DNA from: Paragorgia papillata
Lineage: Eukaryota; Cnidaria; Anthozoa; Scleralcyonacea; Coralliidae
Direction: 5' to 3'
Assembly (NCBI GenBank): GCA_035771165.1
Contig: JAWNZC010000001.1
Span: forward strand, 4,156,001-4,220,000
DNA length: 64,000 nt
Part shown: one piece after another, positions 47,808 to 58,398 of the stretch
How positions within the stretch are numbered: position 1 is the stretch's first letter
Layout: each line of letters opens with the position of its first letter
Notes under the pieces: model-generated
What the model saw: the letters and a program-made list of their open reading frames with translations, nothing else
Told to the model about the DNA's origin: nothing
Databases searched by the model: none
Position numbers and translations under genes: made by a program

Positions 47808-50800
47808 GTACGATTGCCTCCTGACTGGGAATCGTACAAAATTTCAAGATTTTTTGTACGATTGCCTCCTGACTGGGAATCGTACAAAATTTCAAGATTT
47901 TTTGTACGATTGCCTCCTGACTGGGAATCGTACAAAATTTCAAGATTTTTTGTACGATTGCCTCCTGAATGGGAATTGTACAAAATTTCAAGATTTTTTG
48001 TACGATTGCCTCCTGACTGGGAATCGTACAAAATTTCAAGATTTTTTGTACGATTGCCTCCTGACTGGGAATCGTACAAAATTTCAAGATTTTTTGTACG
48101 ATTGCCTCCTGACTGGGAATCGTACAAAATTTCAAGATTTTTTGTACGATTGCCTCCTGACTGGGAATCGTACAAAATTTCAAGATTTTTTGTACGATTG
48201 CCTCCTGACTGGGAATAGTACAAAATTTCAAGATTTTTTGTACGATTGCCTCCTGACTGGAAATCGTAAAAATTTCAAGATTTTTTTGTACGATTGCCTC
48301 CTGACTGGGAATCGTACAAAATTTCAAGATTTTTTGTACGATTGCCTCCTGACTGGGAATCGTACAAAATTTCAAGATTTTTTTGTACGATTGCCTCCTG
48401 ACTGGGAATCGTACAAAATTTCAAGATTTTTTGTACGATTGCCTCCTGACTGGGAATCGTACAAAATTTCAAGATTTTTTGTACGATTGCCTCCTGACTG
48501 GGAATCGTACAAAATTTCAAGATTTTTTGTACGATTGCCTCCTGACTGGGAATCGTACAAAATTTCAAGATTTTTTGTACGATTGCCTCCTGACTGGGAA
48601 TCGTACAAAATTTCAAGATTTTTTGTACGATTGCCTCTTGACTGGGAATCGTACAAAATTTCAAGATTTTTTGTACGATTGCCTCCTGACTGGGAATCGT
48701 ACAAAATTTCAAGATTTTTTGTACGATTGCCTCCTGACTGGGAATCGTACAAAATTTCAAGATTTTTTGTACGATTGCCTCCTGACTGGGAATCGTACAA
48801 AATTTCAAGATTTTTTGTACGATTGCCTCCTGACTGGGAATCGTACAAAATTTCAAGATTTTTTGTACGATTGCCTCCTGACTGGGAATTGTACAAAAAT
48901 TTCAAGATTTTTTGTACGATTGCCTCCTGACTGGGAATAGTACAAAATTTCAAGATTTTTTTGTACGATTGCCTCCTGACTGGGAATCGTACAAAATTTC
49001 AAGATTTTTTGTACGATTGCCTCCTGACTGGGAATCGTACAAAATTTCAAGATTTTTTGTACGATTGCCTCCTGACTGGGAATCGTACAAAATTTCAAGA
49101 TTTTTTGTACGATTGCCTCCTGAATGGGAATTGTACAAAATTTCAAGATTTTTTGTACGATTGCCTCCTGACTGGGAATCGTACAAAATTTCAAGATTTT
49201 TTGTACGATTGCCTCCTGACTGGGAATCGTACAAAATTTCAAGATTTTTTGTACGATTGCCTCCTGACTGGGAATCGTACAAAATTTCAAGATTTTTTGT
49301 ACGATTGCCTCCTGACTGGGAATCGTACAAAATTTCAAGATTTTTTGTACGATTGCCTCCTGACTGGGAATTGTACAAAATTTCAAGATTTTTTGTACGA
49401 TTGCCTCCTGACTGGGAATCGTAAAAAATTTCAAGATTTTTTGTACGATTGCCTCCTGACTGGGAATCGTACAAAATTTCAAGATTTTTTGTACGATTGC
49501 CTCCTGACTGGGAATCGTACAAAATTTCAAGATTTTTTGTACGATTGCCTCCTGACTGGGAATCGTACAAAATTTCAAGATTTTTTGTACGATTGCCTCC
49601 TGACTGGGAATCGTACAAAATTTCAAGATTTTTTTGTACGATTGCCTCCTGACTGGGAATCGTACAAAATTTCAAGATTTTTTGTACGATTGCCTCCTGA
49701 CTGGGAATCGTACAAAATTTCAAGATTTTTTGTACGATTGCCTCCTGACTGGGAATCGTACAAAATTTCAAGATTTTTTGTTACGATTGCCTCTTGACTG
49801 GGAATCGTTACAAAATTTCAAGATTTTTTGTACGATTGCCTCCTGACTGGGAATCGTACAAAATTTCAAGATTTTTTGTACGATTGCCTCCTGACTGGGA
49901 ATCGTACAAAATTTCAAGATTTTTTGTACGATTGCCTCCTGACTGGGAATCGTACAAAATTTCAAGATTTTTTGTACGATTGCCTCCTGACTGGGAATCG
50001 TACAAAATTTCAAGATTTTTTGTACGATTGCCTCCTGACTGGGAATTGTACAAAATTTCAAGATTTTTTGTACGATTGCCCTCCTGACTGGGAATAGTAC
50101 AAAATTTCAAGATTTTTTGTACGATTGCCTCCTGACTGGGAATCGTACAAAATTTCAAGATTTTTTGTACGATTGCCTCCTGACTGGGAATCGTACAAAA
50201 TTTCAAGATTTTTTGTACGATTGCCTCCTGACTGGGGAATCGTACAAAATTTCAAGATTTTTTGTACGATTGCCTCCTGACTGGGAATCGTACAAAATTT
50301 CAAGATTTTTTGTACGATTGCCTCCTGACTGGGAATCGTACAAAATTTCAAGATTTTTTGTACGATTGCCTCCTGACTGGGAATCGTACAAAATTTCAAG
50401 ATTTTTTGTACGATTGCCTCCTGACTGGGAATCGTACAAAATTTCAAGATTTTTTGTACGATTGCCTCCTGACTGGGAATCGTACAAAATTTCAAGATTT
50501 TTTGTACGATTGCCTCCTGACTGGGAATCGTACAAAATTTCAAGATTTTTTGTACGATTGCCTCCTGACAGGGAATCGTACAAAATTTCAAGATTTTTTG
50601 TACGATTACCTCCTGACTGGGAATCGTACAAAATTTCAAGATTTTTTGTACGATTGCCTCCTGACTGGGAATCGTACAAAATTTCAAGATTTTTTGTACG
50701 ATTGCCTCCTGACTGGGAATCGTACAAAATTTCAAGATTTTTTGTACGATTGCCTCCTGACTGGGAATCGTACAAAATTTCAAGATTTTTTGTACGATTG

Positions 50801-53800
50801 CCTCCTGACTGAGAATCGTACAAAATTTCAAGATTTTTTGTACAATTGCCTCCTGACTGGGAATCGTACATAATTTCAAGATGTTTTGTACAATTGCCTC
50901 CTGACTGGGAATCGTACAAAATTTCAAGATTTTTTGTACGATTGCCTCCTGACTGGGAATCGTACAAAATTTCAAGATTTTTTGTACGATTGCCTCCTGA
51001 CTGGGAATTGTACAAAATTTCAAGATTTTTTGTACGATTGCCTCCTGACTGGGAATTGTACAAAATTTCAAGATTTTTTGTACGATTGCCTCCTGACTGG
51101 GAATCGTACAAAAATTTCAAGATTTTTTGTACGATTGCCTCCTGACTGGGAATCGTACAAAATTTCAAGATTTTTTTGTACGATTGCCTCCTGACTGGGA
51201 ATCGTACAAAATTTCAAGATTTTTTGTACGATTGCCTCCTGACTGGGAATCGTACAAAATTTCAAGATTTTTTGTACGATTGCCTCCTGACTGGGAATCG
51301 TACAAAATTTCAAGATTTTTTGTACGATTGCCTCCTGACTGGGAATCGTACAAAATTTCAAGATTTTTTGTACGATTGCCTCCTGACTGGGAATCGTACA
51401 AAATTTCAAGATTTTTTGTACGATTGCCTCCTGACTGAGAATCGTACAAAATTTCAAGATTTTTTGTACAATTGCCTCCTGACTGGGAATCGTACATAAT
51501 TTCAAGATGTTTTGTACAATTGCCTCCTGACTGGGAATCGTACAAAATTTCAAGATTTTTTGTACGATTGCCTCCTGACTGAGAATCGTACAAAATTTCA
51601 AGATTTTTTGTACGATTGCCTCCTGACTGGGAATTGTACAAAATTTCAAGATTTTTTGTACGATTGCCTCCTGACTGGGAATTGTACAAAATTTCAAGAT
51701 TTTTTGTACGATTGCCTCCTGACTGGGAATCGTACAAAATTTCAAGATTTTTTGTACGATTGCCTCCTGACTGGGAATCGTACAAAATTTCAAGATTTTT
51801 TGTACGATTGCCTCCTGACTGGGAATCGTACAAAATTTCAAGATTTTTTGTACGATTGCCTCCTGACTGGGAATTGTACAAAATTTCAAGATTTTTTGTA
51901 TGATTGCCTCCTGACTGGGAATCGTACAAAATTTCAAGATTTTTTGTACGATTGCCTCCTGACTGGGAATTGTACAAAATTTCAAGATTTTTTGTACGAT
52001 TGCCTCCTGACTAGGAATCGTACAAAATTTCAAGATTTTTTGTACGATTGCCTCTTGACTGGGAATCGTACAAAATTTCAAGATTTTTTTGTACGATTGC
52101 CTCCTGGCTGGGAATCGTACAAAATTTCAAGATTTTTTGTACGATTGCCTCCTGACTGGGAAGCGTACAAAATTTCAAGATTTTTTGTACGATTGCCTCC
52201 TGACTGGGAATTGTACAAAATTTCAAGATTTTTTGTACGATTGCCTCCTGACTGGGAATTGTACAAAATTTCAAGATTTTTTGTACGATTGCCTCCTGAC
52301 TGGGAATCGTACAAAATTTCAAGATTTTTTGTACGATTGCCTCCTGACTGGGAATCGTACAAAATTTCAAGATTTTTTGTACGATTGCCTCCTGACTGGG
52401 AATCGTACAAAATTTCAAGATTTTTTGTACGATTGCCTCCTGACTGGGAATCGTACAAAATTTCAAGATTTTTTGTACGATTGCCTCCTGACTGAGAATC
52501 GTACAAAATTTCAAGATTTTTTGTACAATTGCCTCCTGACTGGGAATCGTACATAATTTCAAGATGTTTTGTACAATTGCCTCCTGACTGGGAATCGTAC
52601 AAAATTTCAAGATTTTTTGTACGATTGCCTCCTGACTGGGAATCGTACAAAATTTCAAGATTTTTTGTACGATTGCCTCCTGACTGGGAATCGTACAAAA
52701 TTTCAAGATTTTTTGTACGATTGCCTCCTGACTGGGAATCGTACAAAATTTCAAGATTTTTTGTACGATTGCCTCCTGACTGGGAATCGTACAAAATTTC
52801 AAGATTTTTTGTACGGTTGCCTCCTGACTGGGAATCGTACAAAATTTCAAGATTTTTTGTACGATTGCCTCCTGACTGGGAATCGTACAAAATTTCAAGA
52901 TTTTTTGTACGATTGCCTCCTGACTGGGAATCGTACAAAATTTCAAGATTTTTTGTACGATTGCCTCCTGACTGGGAATCGTACAAAAATTTCAAGATTT
53001 TTTGTACGATTGCCTCCTGACTGGGAATCGTACAAAATTTCAAGATTTTTTGTACGATAGCCTCCTGACTGGGAATCGTACAAAATTTCAAGATTTTTTG
53101 TACGATTGCCTCCTGACTGGGAATCGTACAAAATTTCAAGATTTTTTGTACGATTGCCTCCTGACTGGGAATCGTACAAAATTTCAAGATTTTTTGTACG
53201 ATTGCCTCCTGACTGAGAATCGTACAAAATTTCAAGATTTTTTGTACAATTGCCTCCTGACTGGGAATCGTACATATTTTCAAGATTTTTTGTACAATTG
53301 CCTCCTGACTGGGAATCGTACAAAATTTCAAGATTTTTTGTACGATTGCCTCCTGACTGGGAATCGTACAAAATTTCAAGATTTTTTGTACGATTGCCCT
53401 CCTGACTGGGAATCGTACAAAATTTCAAGATTTTTTGTACGATTGCCTCCTGACTGGGAATCGTACAAAATTTCAATATTTTTTGTACGATTGCCTCCTG
53501 ACTGGGAATTGTACAAAATTTCAAGATTTTTTTGTAACGATTGCCTCCTGACTGGGAATCGTACAAAAATTTCAAGATTTTTTGTACGATTGCCTCCTGA
53601 CTGGGAATTGTACAAAATTTCAAGATTTTTTTGTACGATTGCCTCCTGACTGGGAATCGTACAAAATTTCAAGATTTTTTGTACGATTGCCTCCTGACTG
53701 GGAATCGTACAAAATTTCAAGATTTTTTGTACGATTGCCTCCTGACTGGGAATCGTACAAAATTTCAAGATTTTTTGTACGATTGCCTCCTGACTGGGAA

Positions 53801-55212
53801 TCGTACAAAATTTCAAGATTTTTTGTACGATTGCCTCCTGACTGGGAATTGTACAAAATTTCAAGATTTTTTGTACGATTGCCTCCTGACTGGGAATTGT
53901 ACAAAATTTCAAAGATTTTTTGTACGATTGCCTCCTGACTGGGAATCGTACAAAATTTCAAGATTTTTTGTACGATTGCCTCCTGACTGGGAATCGTACA
54001 AAATTTCAAGATTTTTTGTACGATTGCCTCCTGACTGGGAATCGTACAAAATTTCAAGATTTTTTGTACGATTGCCTCCTGACTGGGAATTGTACAAAAT
54101 TTCAAGATTTTTTGTACGATTGCCTCCTGACTGGGAATCGTACAAAATTTCAAGATTTTTTGTACGATTGCCTCCTGACTGGGAATCGTACAAAATTTCA
54201 AGATTTTTTGTACGATTGCCTCCTGACTGGGAATCGTACAAAATTTCAAGATTTTTTGTACGATTGCCTCCTGACTGGGAATCGTACAAAATTTCAAGAT
54301 TTTTTGTACGATTGCCTCCTGACTGGGAATCGTACAAAATTTCAAGATTTTTTTGTACGATTGCCTCCTGACTGGGAATTGTACAAAATTTCAAGATTTT
54401 TTGTACGATTGCCTCCTGACTGGCAATCGTACAAAATTTCAAGATTTTTTGTACGATTGCCTCCTGACTGGGAATTGTACAAAATTTCAAGATTTTTTGT
54501 ACGATTGCCTCCTGACTGGGAATCGTACAAAATTTCAAGATTTTTTGTACGATTGCCTCCTGACTGGGAATCGTACAAAATTTCAAGATTTTTTGTACGA
54601 TTGCCTCCTGACTGGGAATCGTACAAAATTTCAAGATTTTTTGTACGATTGCCTCCTGACTGGGAATCGTACAAAATTTCAAGATTTTTTGTTACGATTG
54701 CCTCCTGACTGGGAATCGTACAAAATTTCAAGATTTTTTGTACGATTGCCTCCTGACTGGGAATTGTACAAAATTTCAAGATTTTTTGTACGATTGCCTC
54801 CTGACTGGGAATCGTACAAAATTTCAAGATTTTTTGTACGATTGCCTCCTGACTGGGAATTGTACAAAATTTCAAGATTTTTTGTACGATTGCCTCCTGA
54901 CTGGGAATCGTACAAAATTTCAAGATTTTTTGTACGATTGCCTCCTGACTGGGAATCGTACAAAATTTCAAGATTTTTTGTACGATTGCCTCCTGACTGG
55001 GAATCGTACAAAATTTCAAGATTTTTTTGTACGATTGCCTCCTGACTGGGAATCGTACAAAATTTCAAGATTTTTTGTACGATTGCCTCCTGACTGGGAA
55101 TCGTACAAAATTTCAAGATTTTTTGTACGATTGCCTCCTGACTGGGAATCGTACAAAATTTCAAGATTTTTTATACGATTGCCTCCTGACTGGGAATCGT
55201 ACAAATTTCAAG
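47808..55212. repeat. 48-bp hairpin satellite, about 154 copies
   Basis: Each unit is GTACGATT, a 14-nt middle GCCTCCTGACTGGG, the mirrored AATCGTAC, and an 18-bp spacer AAAATTTCAAGATTTTTT. The unit can fold into an 8-bp stem with a 14-nt loop. Because 48 is a multiple of three, every frame repeats a 16-residue peptide (for example YDCLLTGNRTKFQDFL) and long open frames appear on both strands; these are not genes. Copies are nearly identical. The commonest changes hit the two CpGs of the stem (AATCGTAC to AATTGTAC, GTACGATT to GTACAATT). Indels are mostly one base in the T run. A marked variant with CATAATTTCAAGATG recurs near 50870, 51496 and 52553, showing block duplication. Confidence 0.98.
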
Positions 55213-55468
55213 ATTTTGTTTTTGCATGCTAATAAAAGCCGGCCAAGCTCACAAGTGTTTTGTATAATAATTAATACTGTGGGTGCGTAGAAATTCAGCA
55301 ATTTCAATAATTGTGCATGTACATGAGATAATATTACCGGTTTGACCTGTTTGAAACTAGATTGACTCGTTTGAAACTAGATTGACTCATCCACTTTCCT
55401 GGATGATTGGCTGATGGAAGAAAGTGGAGCTTGTTGGCAGAGTCTCCTTCGTGGCCTGTGGGGTAAAA

Positions 55469-55499
55469 TGGGCACTCTGTCAGCGGGTATTTAGTGAAA
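55469..55499. repeat. Right inverted repeat bracketing the 48-bp satellite
   Basis: TGGGCACTCTGTCAGC followed by GGGTATTTAGTG, the reverse complement of the block at 47653-47684 with a few changes. The 250 bp between the array end and this site also holds a direct repeat, GTTTGAAACTAGATTGACTC, twice in tandem near 55350-55387. Confidence 0.7.
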
Positions 55500-55683
55500 G
55501 GTGTTGATTGCAACATTTAGTACTCTCTACTTCACAGATCGTGTAAAACATAATTATTTAATTGTTACTGTACAGGGTGTACATGCAAAATTGCCAAATG
55601 AATAAACAAATGCAGAATACATGTATGTATTATGTGAAATATTGTATCTAGAGTAATTGTAATATTTTTATTTGCTTCTAGAG

Positions 55684-55744
55684 GGTGGTGTGCATGGTCA
55701 ACATTAGATGGAATCACACTGTGGGACCCTTGTTATCCAATGAG
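55684..55744 (+). CDS. Candidate exon of an unidentified gene (3' side of the 48-bp satellite)
   Basis: It is preceded by TTTGCTTCTAGAG and followed by a GTATGT donor. Entered in phase 1 from the exon ending at 46959, it reads WCAWSTLDGITLWDPCYPM and leaves in phase 2. If the junction is right, the protein continues EPWFDG directly into WCAWSTLDG, and the intron of 8.7 kb contains the whole satellite. An alternative acceptor two bases upstream gives another open frame (RVVCMVNIRWNHTVGPLLSN), so the frame is not certain. The family is unknown to me. Confidence 0.42.
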
Positions 55745-55770
55745 GTATGTATATGCTACTACATTTAAAA

Positions 55771-56029
55771 AATCATACAAAAAATTTTTCTACCTAAATC
55801 TGAAAATTTTGTATGCTTGGCAGTGGTGCTGAGCATACAAAAATTCTGGAAATTTTGTTCACTTGTCAGTGGTCTGCAGAGCATACAAAAAATCTGGAAA
55901 TTTTGTACGCTCGGCAGTGGTCTGCAGAGTGTACAAGAAATCTGGAAATTTTGTACATATAAAAAATCTGGAAATTTTGTACGCTCGGCAGTGGTCTACT
56001 GAGCTTACAAAAAATCTGGAAATTTTGGG
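55771..56029. repeat. Small inverted array related to the 48-bp satellite
   Basis: About five units with spacer AAAAAATCTGGAAATTTT, which matches the reverse complement of the large array's spacer at 17 of 18 positions. The hairpin is different: GTACGCTC, a 14-nt middle GGCAGTGGTCTGCA, and GAGCATAC or GAGTGTAC. Copy 55905-55934 has exactly 8 + 14 + 8 bases. Copy 55811-55838 has GTATGCTT against GAGCATAC with a 12-nt loop. One copy near 55955 has lost its hairpin. Confidence 0.85.
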
Positions 56030-56040
56030 TAGAATTACTC

Positions 56041-56770
56041 TTGGGTCCCTGCATGGGAGTCCCCATGGCGAATTTCTCGAGAGTCCCTGGAGAAAATTAC
56101 TCGGGAGTCCCTGGAGAGAATTCCTCTGGAGTTCCCAGGGAGAGTTCCTGGGAGAGTTCCTGGGGAGAGTTCCTGGGGAGAATTCTCCCTGGGGACTCCC
56201 TCAGGAATTCTCCCTGGGGACTCCCCAGGAATTCTCCCTTGGGACTCCCTCAGGAATTCTCCCTGGGGTCTCCCTCAGGAATTCTCCCTGGGGACTCCCT
56301 CAGGAATGCTCCCTTGGGACTCCCTCAGGAATTCTCCTCAGGGACCCCCTCAGGAATTCTCCTCAGGGACTCCCCCAGGAATTCTCCCTGGGGGCTCCCC
56401 CAGGAATTCTCCCTGGGGACTCCCTCAGGAATTCTCCTCAGGGACCCCCTCAGGAATTCTCCTCAGGGACTCCCCCAGGAATTCTCCCTGGGGGCTCCCC
56501 CAGGAATTCTCCCTGGGGACTCCCTCAGGAATTCTCCTCAGGGACCCCCTCAGGAATTCTCCTCAGGGACTCCCCCAGGAATTATCCTCAGGGATTCCCG
56601 CTGGAATTCTCCTCAGGGACTCCCCCAGGAATTCTCCTCAGGGACTCCCGCTTGAATTCTCCTCAGGGACTCCCTCAGGAATTCTCCTCAGGGACTCCCT
56701 CAGGAATTCTCCCTGGGGACTCGCAAGGAAATCTCCCCAGGAAGAGTTCCTCAAGAGTCGCCATGAATAA
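56041..56770. repeat. 25-bp minisatellite with an orientation switch
   Basis: From about 56190 the unit is AATTCTCCCTGGGGACTCC plus CTCAGG, with an AATTCTCCTCAGGGAC-type variant. Before 56190 the units are in the opposite orientation (GGGAGTCCCTGGAGAGAATT). The change occurs at GGGGAGAATTCTCCC, a local palindrome. The 381-codon frame 55863-57008 and its overlapping frames rich in GTPSGILLRDSPRNS are translations of this array. Confidence 0.93.
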
Positions 56771-57127
56771 TTCACCTACAGTTCTCGTGGAGAATTCCTC
56801 GGGGTCTCCAGGGGAGAATTCTCTCGGAAACTTCAGTATTCCTAAACATCTCGGCAGTTCGTCTGCTTTTCGGGTTGCTATATCCGTCTTAGAAAACCTG
56901 TTTGATCTGACTTGCTGTGCATATAGACGACACGTATTTATTTTTGACAGTATATCTCGTAGAAAAAAATTAAAAATAAATAAGTTTCTATTTTTTCAAA
57001 TAACATGATATGTTTTGAGGTTGACGAGTAAATAAATCCGTCTACATAACAAGCTATGTTTAATCCGAGCAATTGGCAAGGTCAGCATAACATTAGCACT
57101 ACATATATGTCATCCAGCGAACCACAG
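56771..57127. other. No supported gene
   Basis: A few degraded units of the minisatellite extend to about 56840 (GGAGAATTCCTCGGGGTCTC). The rest is AT-rich with no clear feature. Confidence 0.5.
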
Positions 57128-57673
57128 CACTAGATAGTAGTCGCCAAAACCATGTTGAGCCCACAAACACCACTAACCCAGCGGTGACATGGTCGTCGTA
57201 AACATTCGCAAGTATTAATAATAGCTCGTAAGTATACGGCGATTACCGTGATTTATTTCAAAATACCTTGTATGTAAACATATAGTATTTTTCTACGCGC
57301 ACATGGATAACAGCGTTCACATTTTACCAAATCAGCCTGGGATAGGTTCTTATATTCTTATATTCTTATATTAATAAATTCTTAATTTCAGCCTGAGGTT
57401 TTTAATAGTGGTAGGTTCTTGTTAGCGGGTTTTTACTGACACTGTATTGGGGTGTTCAAAATATTGACCACGACAACATGTGCTGCCAGATTTCAGACGA
57501 AGGATTTCGGAAGAAGTCTATTTGCTTCATGTTCAAGCAGATGTTTTTTGTTGATACATCGATTTCCCTTACGATTTCCCCTATAGTCCTTCACAATTAC
57601 GACGACTGCGTCACCGCTGAGTTAGTACTGTTGGCGGGCTCAACATGGTTTTGGCGACTATACTATCTAGTGC
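57128..57673. mobile_element. Inverted-repeat element, arms about 65-70 bp
   Basis: CACTAGATAGTAGTCGCCAA, AACCATGTTGAGCCC and CCAGCGGTGAC on the left are mirrored by GTCACCGCTGAG, GGGCTCAACATGGTT and TTGGCGACTATACTATCTAG on the right. The 76-codon frame at 57478-57708 runs through the right arm and shows no domain. Confidence 0.7.
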
Positions 57674-58128
57674 TTACCCTCCTTTGGAGGACTTGGAGTG
57701 GAATCTGAATCGAAATTAGCCTAGTCACTAGGCCTTCCTCGGTTAACGCGTTTCGGAAGTGATCTGAACGGACCCGCTGGGTAAGGGCTAACAAATTCGT
57801 AAACTCTTTCACTTTACAGCTTGGTTGTTTATTGAGGAAGAGTTGTGATATTATGATGTCCTAAGTGTTTCCCGACTTTTACTATTTCTATCTGCATAAA
57901 ATAATACAAACCTGCTCACGTCGGATCGACGAAGTTTCACTGGCCTAGCTTTCTTATCACTAGCCTAGCTTTCTTATCACTAGCCTAGTTTTCTTAGTTT
58001 TCGGCAACCGCCTAAATTTGAAAGTTAAACAGTTAAATTTTCAATTCGATCTCCAATTGGAATATATTCCGTAATTTCCTTCTTTCGATCGCCAATATCT
58101 TTTGTAAAATCTTCGCAGACATCATTAC
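57674..58128. other. No supported gene
   Basis: Contains a short threefold direct repeat of CTAGCCTAGCTTTCTTATCA near 57943-57995. Nothing else recognised. Confidence 0.5.
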
Positions 58129-58252
58129 CAGTGCTGTGAGTAACTTCGTTACAAGTAACTAGTTACATTTTTAAGTAACTGTAACTGAAACTAGTTACTT
58201 TTTCTGAAGAAGTAACTGTAACTATAACTAGTTACTTTTTTAAAGAACTGTA
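58129..58252. repeat. hAT-like MITE remnant (GTAACTAGTTAC-rich), copy 2
   Basis: Reverse-complement copy of 616-753, beginning CAGTGCTGTGAGTAACTTCG. Confidence 0.75.
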
Positions 58253-58258
58253 ACTACA

Positions 58259-58398
58259 ATCTTGGACAATAATAGTTGTAACAGTCAACCCCTCCCCCCG
58301 ATTCAATGTTGTTATATGAAACTCCAGTCCAACATTGTTTCATTTCGGTCAACATTGAATCGGGGGGAGGGGTGTTACAACATTATTGTCCAAGATTG
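58259..58398. repeat. 140-bp palindromic spacer, copy 1
   Basis: TCTTGGACAATAATAGTTGT and CCCCTCCCCCCGATTCAATG are mirrored by CATTGAATCGGGGGGAGGGG and ACATTATTGTCCAAGA. The same 140 bp occurs between palindrome units 2 and 3 at 61552-61691. Confidence 0.85.

Noticed and set aside
47808..55212. CRISPR-like regular repeat spacing
   Set aside because: The whole 48-bp unit is repeated; there are no unique spacers, and the window is from an animal genome.
47806..55290. Many long open frames on both strands, up to 433 codons, rich in YDCLLTGNRTKFQDFL or KFCTIPSQEAIVQKIL
   Set aside because: The 48-bp unit is a multiple of three and contains no stop codon in most frames, so all frames stay open together. 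No start context, splice pattern or domain supports translation.
55863..57008. 381-codon frame rich in Gly, Pro, Ser and Leu, superficially collagen-like or silk-like
   Set aside because: It runs through the 25-bp minisatellite, whose length is not a multiple of three, and overlapping frames give equally long peptides. There is no Gly-X-Y periodicity.
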